NCBI GenBank assembly: GCA_024278415.1
Contig: JAJRTI010000731.1
Coordinates: forward strand, 1 to 6,531
Source of the DNA: Planctomycetota bacterium
GTDB lineage: Bacteria > Planctomycetota > Brocadiia > JAJRTI01
Length of the DNA: 6,531 nucleotides
Direction: 5' to 3'
Below, piece by piece: positions 6,501 through 6,531 of this stretch. How positions within the stretch are numbered: position 1 is the first letter of the stretch; the number at the start of each line of letters is the position of its first letter. A program made the translations under genes and the position numbers. A model generated the notes under the pieces. The model was given only the letters and a program-made list of their open reading frames with translations. It made no database searches and was not told the origin of the DNA.

Positions 6501-6531
6501 TGGCGTGAGCTTGATACGCGGTCCCGGCCCT

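Noticed and set aside
6501..6531. Possible start of a downstream gene at GTG 6505
   Set aside because: Only nine codons are visible before the window ends. The ATG at 6497 that overlaps the aminotransferase stop ends after three codons, so nothing can be called.

Overview
The window is GC-rich bacterial DNA, clearly above 60% GC by eye and with strong G/C preference at third codon positions. All four convincing genes lie on the + strand. They are, in order, a MoxR-family AAA+ ATPase, a DUF58 membrane protein, a large membrane-anchored transglutaminase-like protein of the TgpA type (DUF3488 / transglutaminase core / DUF4129), and a class V PLP-dependent aminotransferase of the alanine-glyoxylate/serine-pyruvate type. 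The proteins suggest a Gram-negative-type bacterium, because the transglutaminase domain would sit outside the inner membrane. No marker gene fixes the phylum. Planctomycetota, Verrucomicrobiota, Hydrogenedentota-like lineages and Deltaproteobacteria would all fit, and I do not choose among them.

Region by region: bases 1-172 hold no supportable gene but contain two stable stem-loops (32-52 and 96-124), probably the downstream flank of a gene outside the window. Bases 173-201 carry an almost consensus sigma70 promoter (TTGACA, 17 bp, TACAAT). Its expected start near 208 leaves a leader of nearly 300 nt before the preferred ATPase start at 504. That leader is rich in small hairpins and matches no riboswitch class I recognise. 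The MoxR ATPase (504-1457) is followed by a 121-nt spacer. The spacer contains an unusual imperfect palindrome built on an 8-bp period (GGAATNNN repeated four times, then degenerate TTCC-containing octamers). The DUF58 gene (1579-2952) and the transglutaminase gene (2974-5217) are 21 nt apart and almost certainly co-transcribed. A 152-nt gap with two small palindromes precedes the aminotransferase (5370-6500).

How the genes work together: MoxR ATPase, DUF58 protein and TgpA-like transglutaminase form a recurring bacterial gene trio. The ATPase is thought to act as a chaperone or remodeller on the cytoplasmic side, the DUF58 protein as a membrane-bound partner, and the transglutaminase-like domain as a Cys-His-Asp enzyme acting in the periplasm on cell-envelope proteins. 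The true substrate is unknown. The aminotransferase belongs to amino-acid metabolism (glycine/serine/alanine-glyoxylate interconversion, possibly the transamination step of serine synthesis) and has no obvious mechanistic link to the trio.

I found no mobile element, CRISPR array, tRNA or rRNA. The most interesting unexplained signals are the octamer-periodic palindrome at 1468-1554 and the strong promoter with its long structured leader. The window does not show a clearly new multi-gene system.
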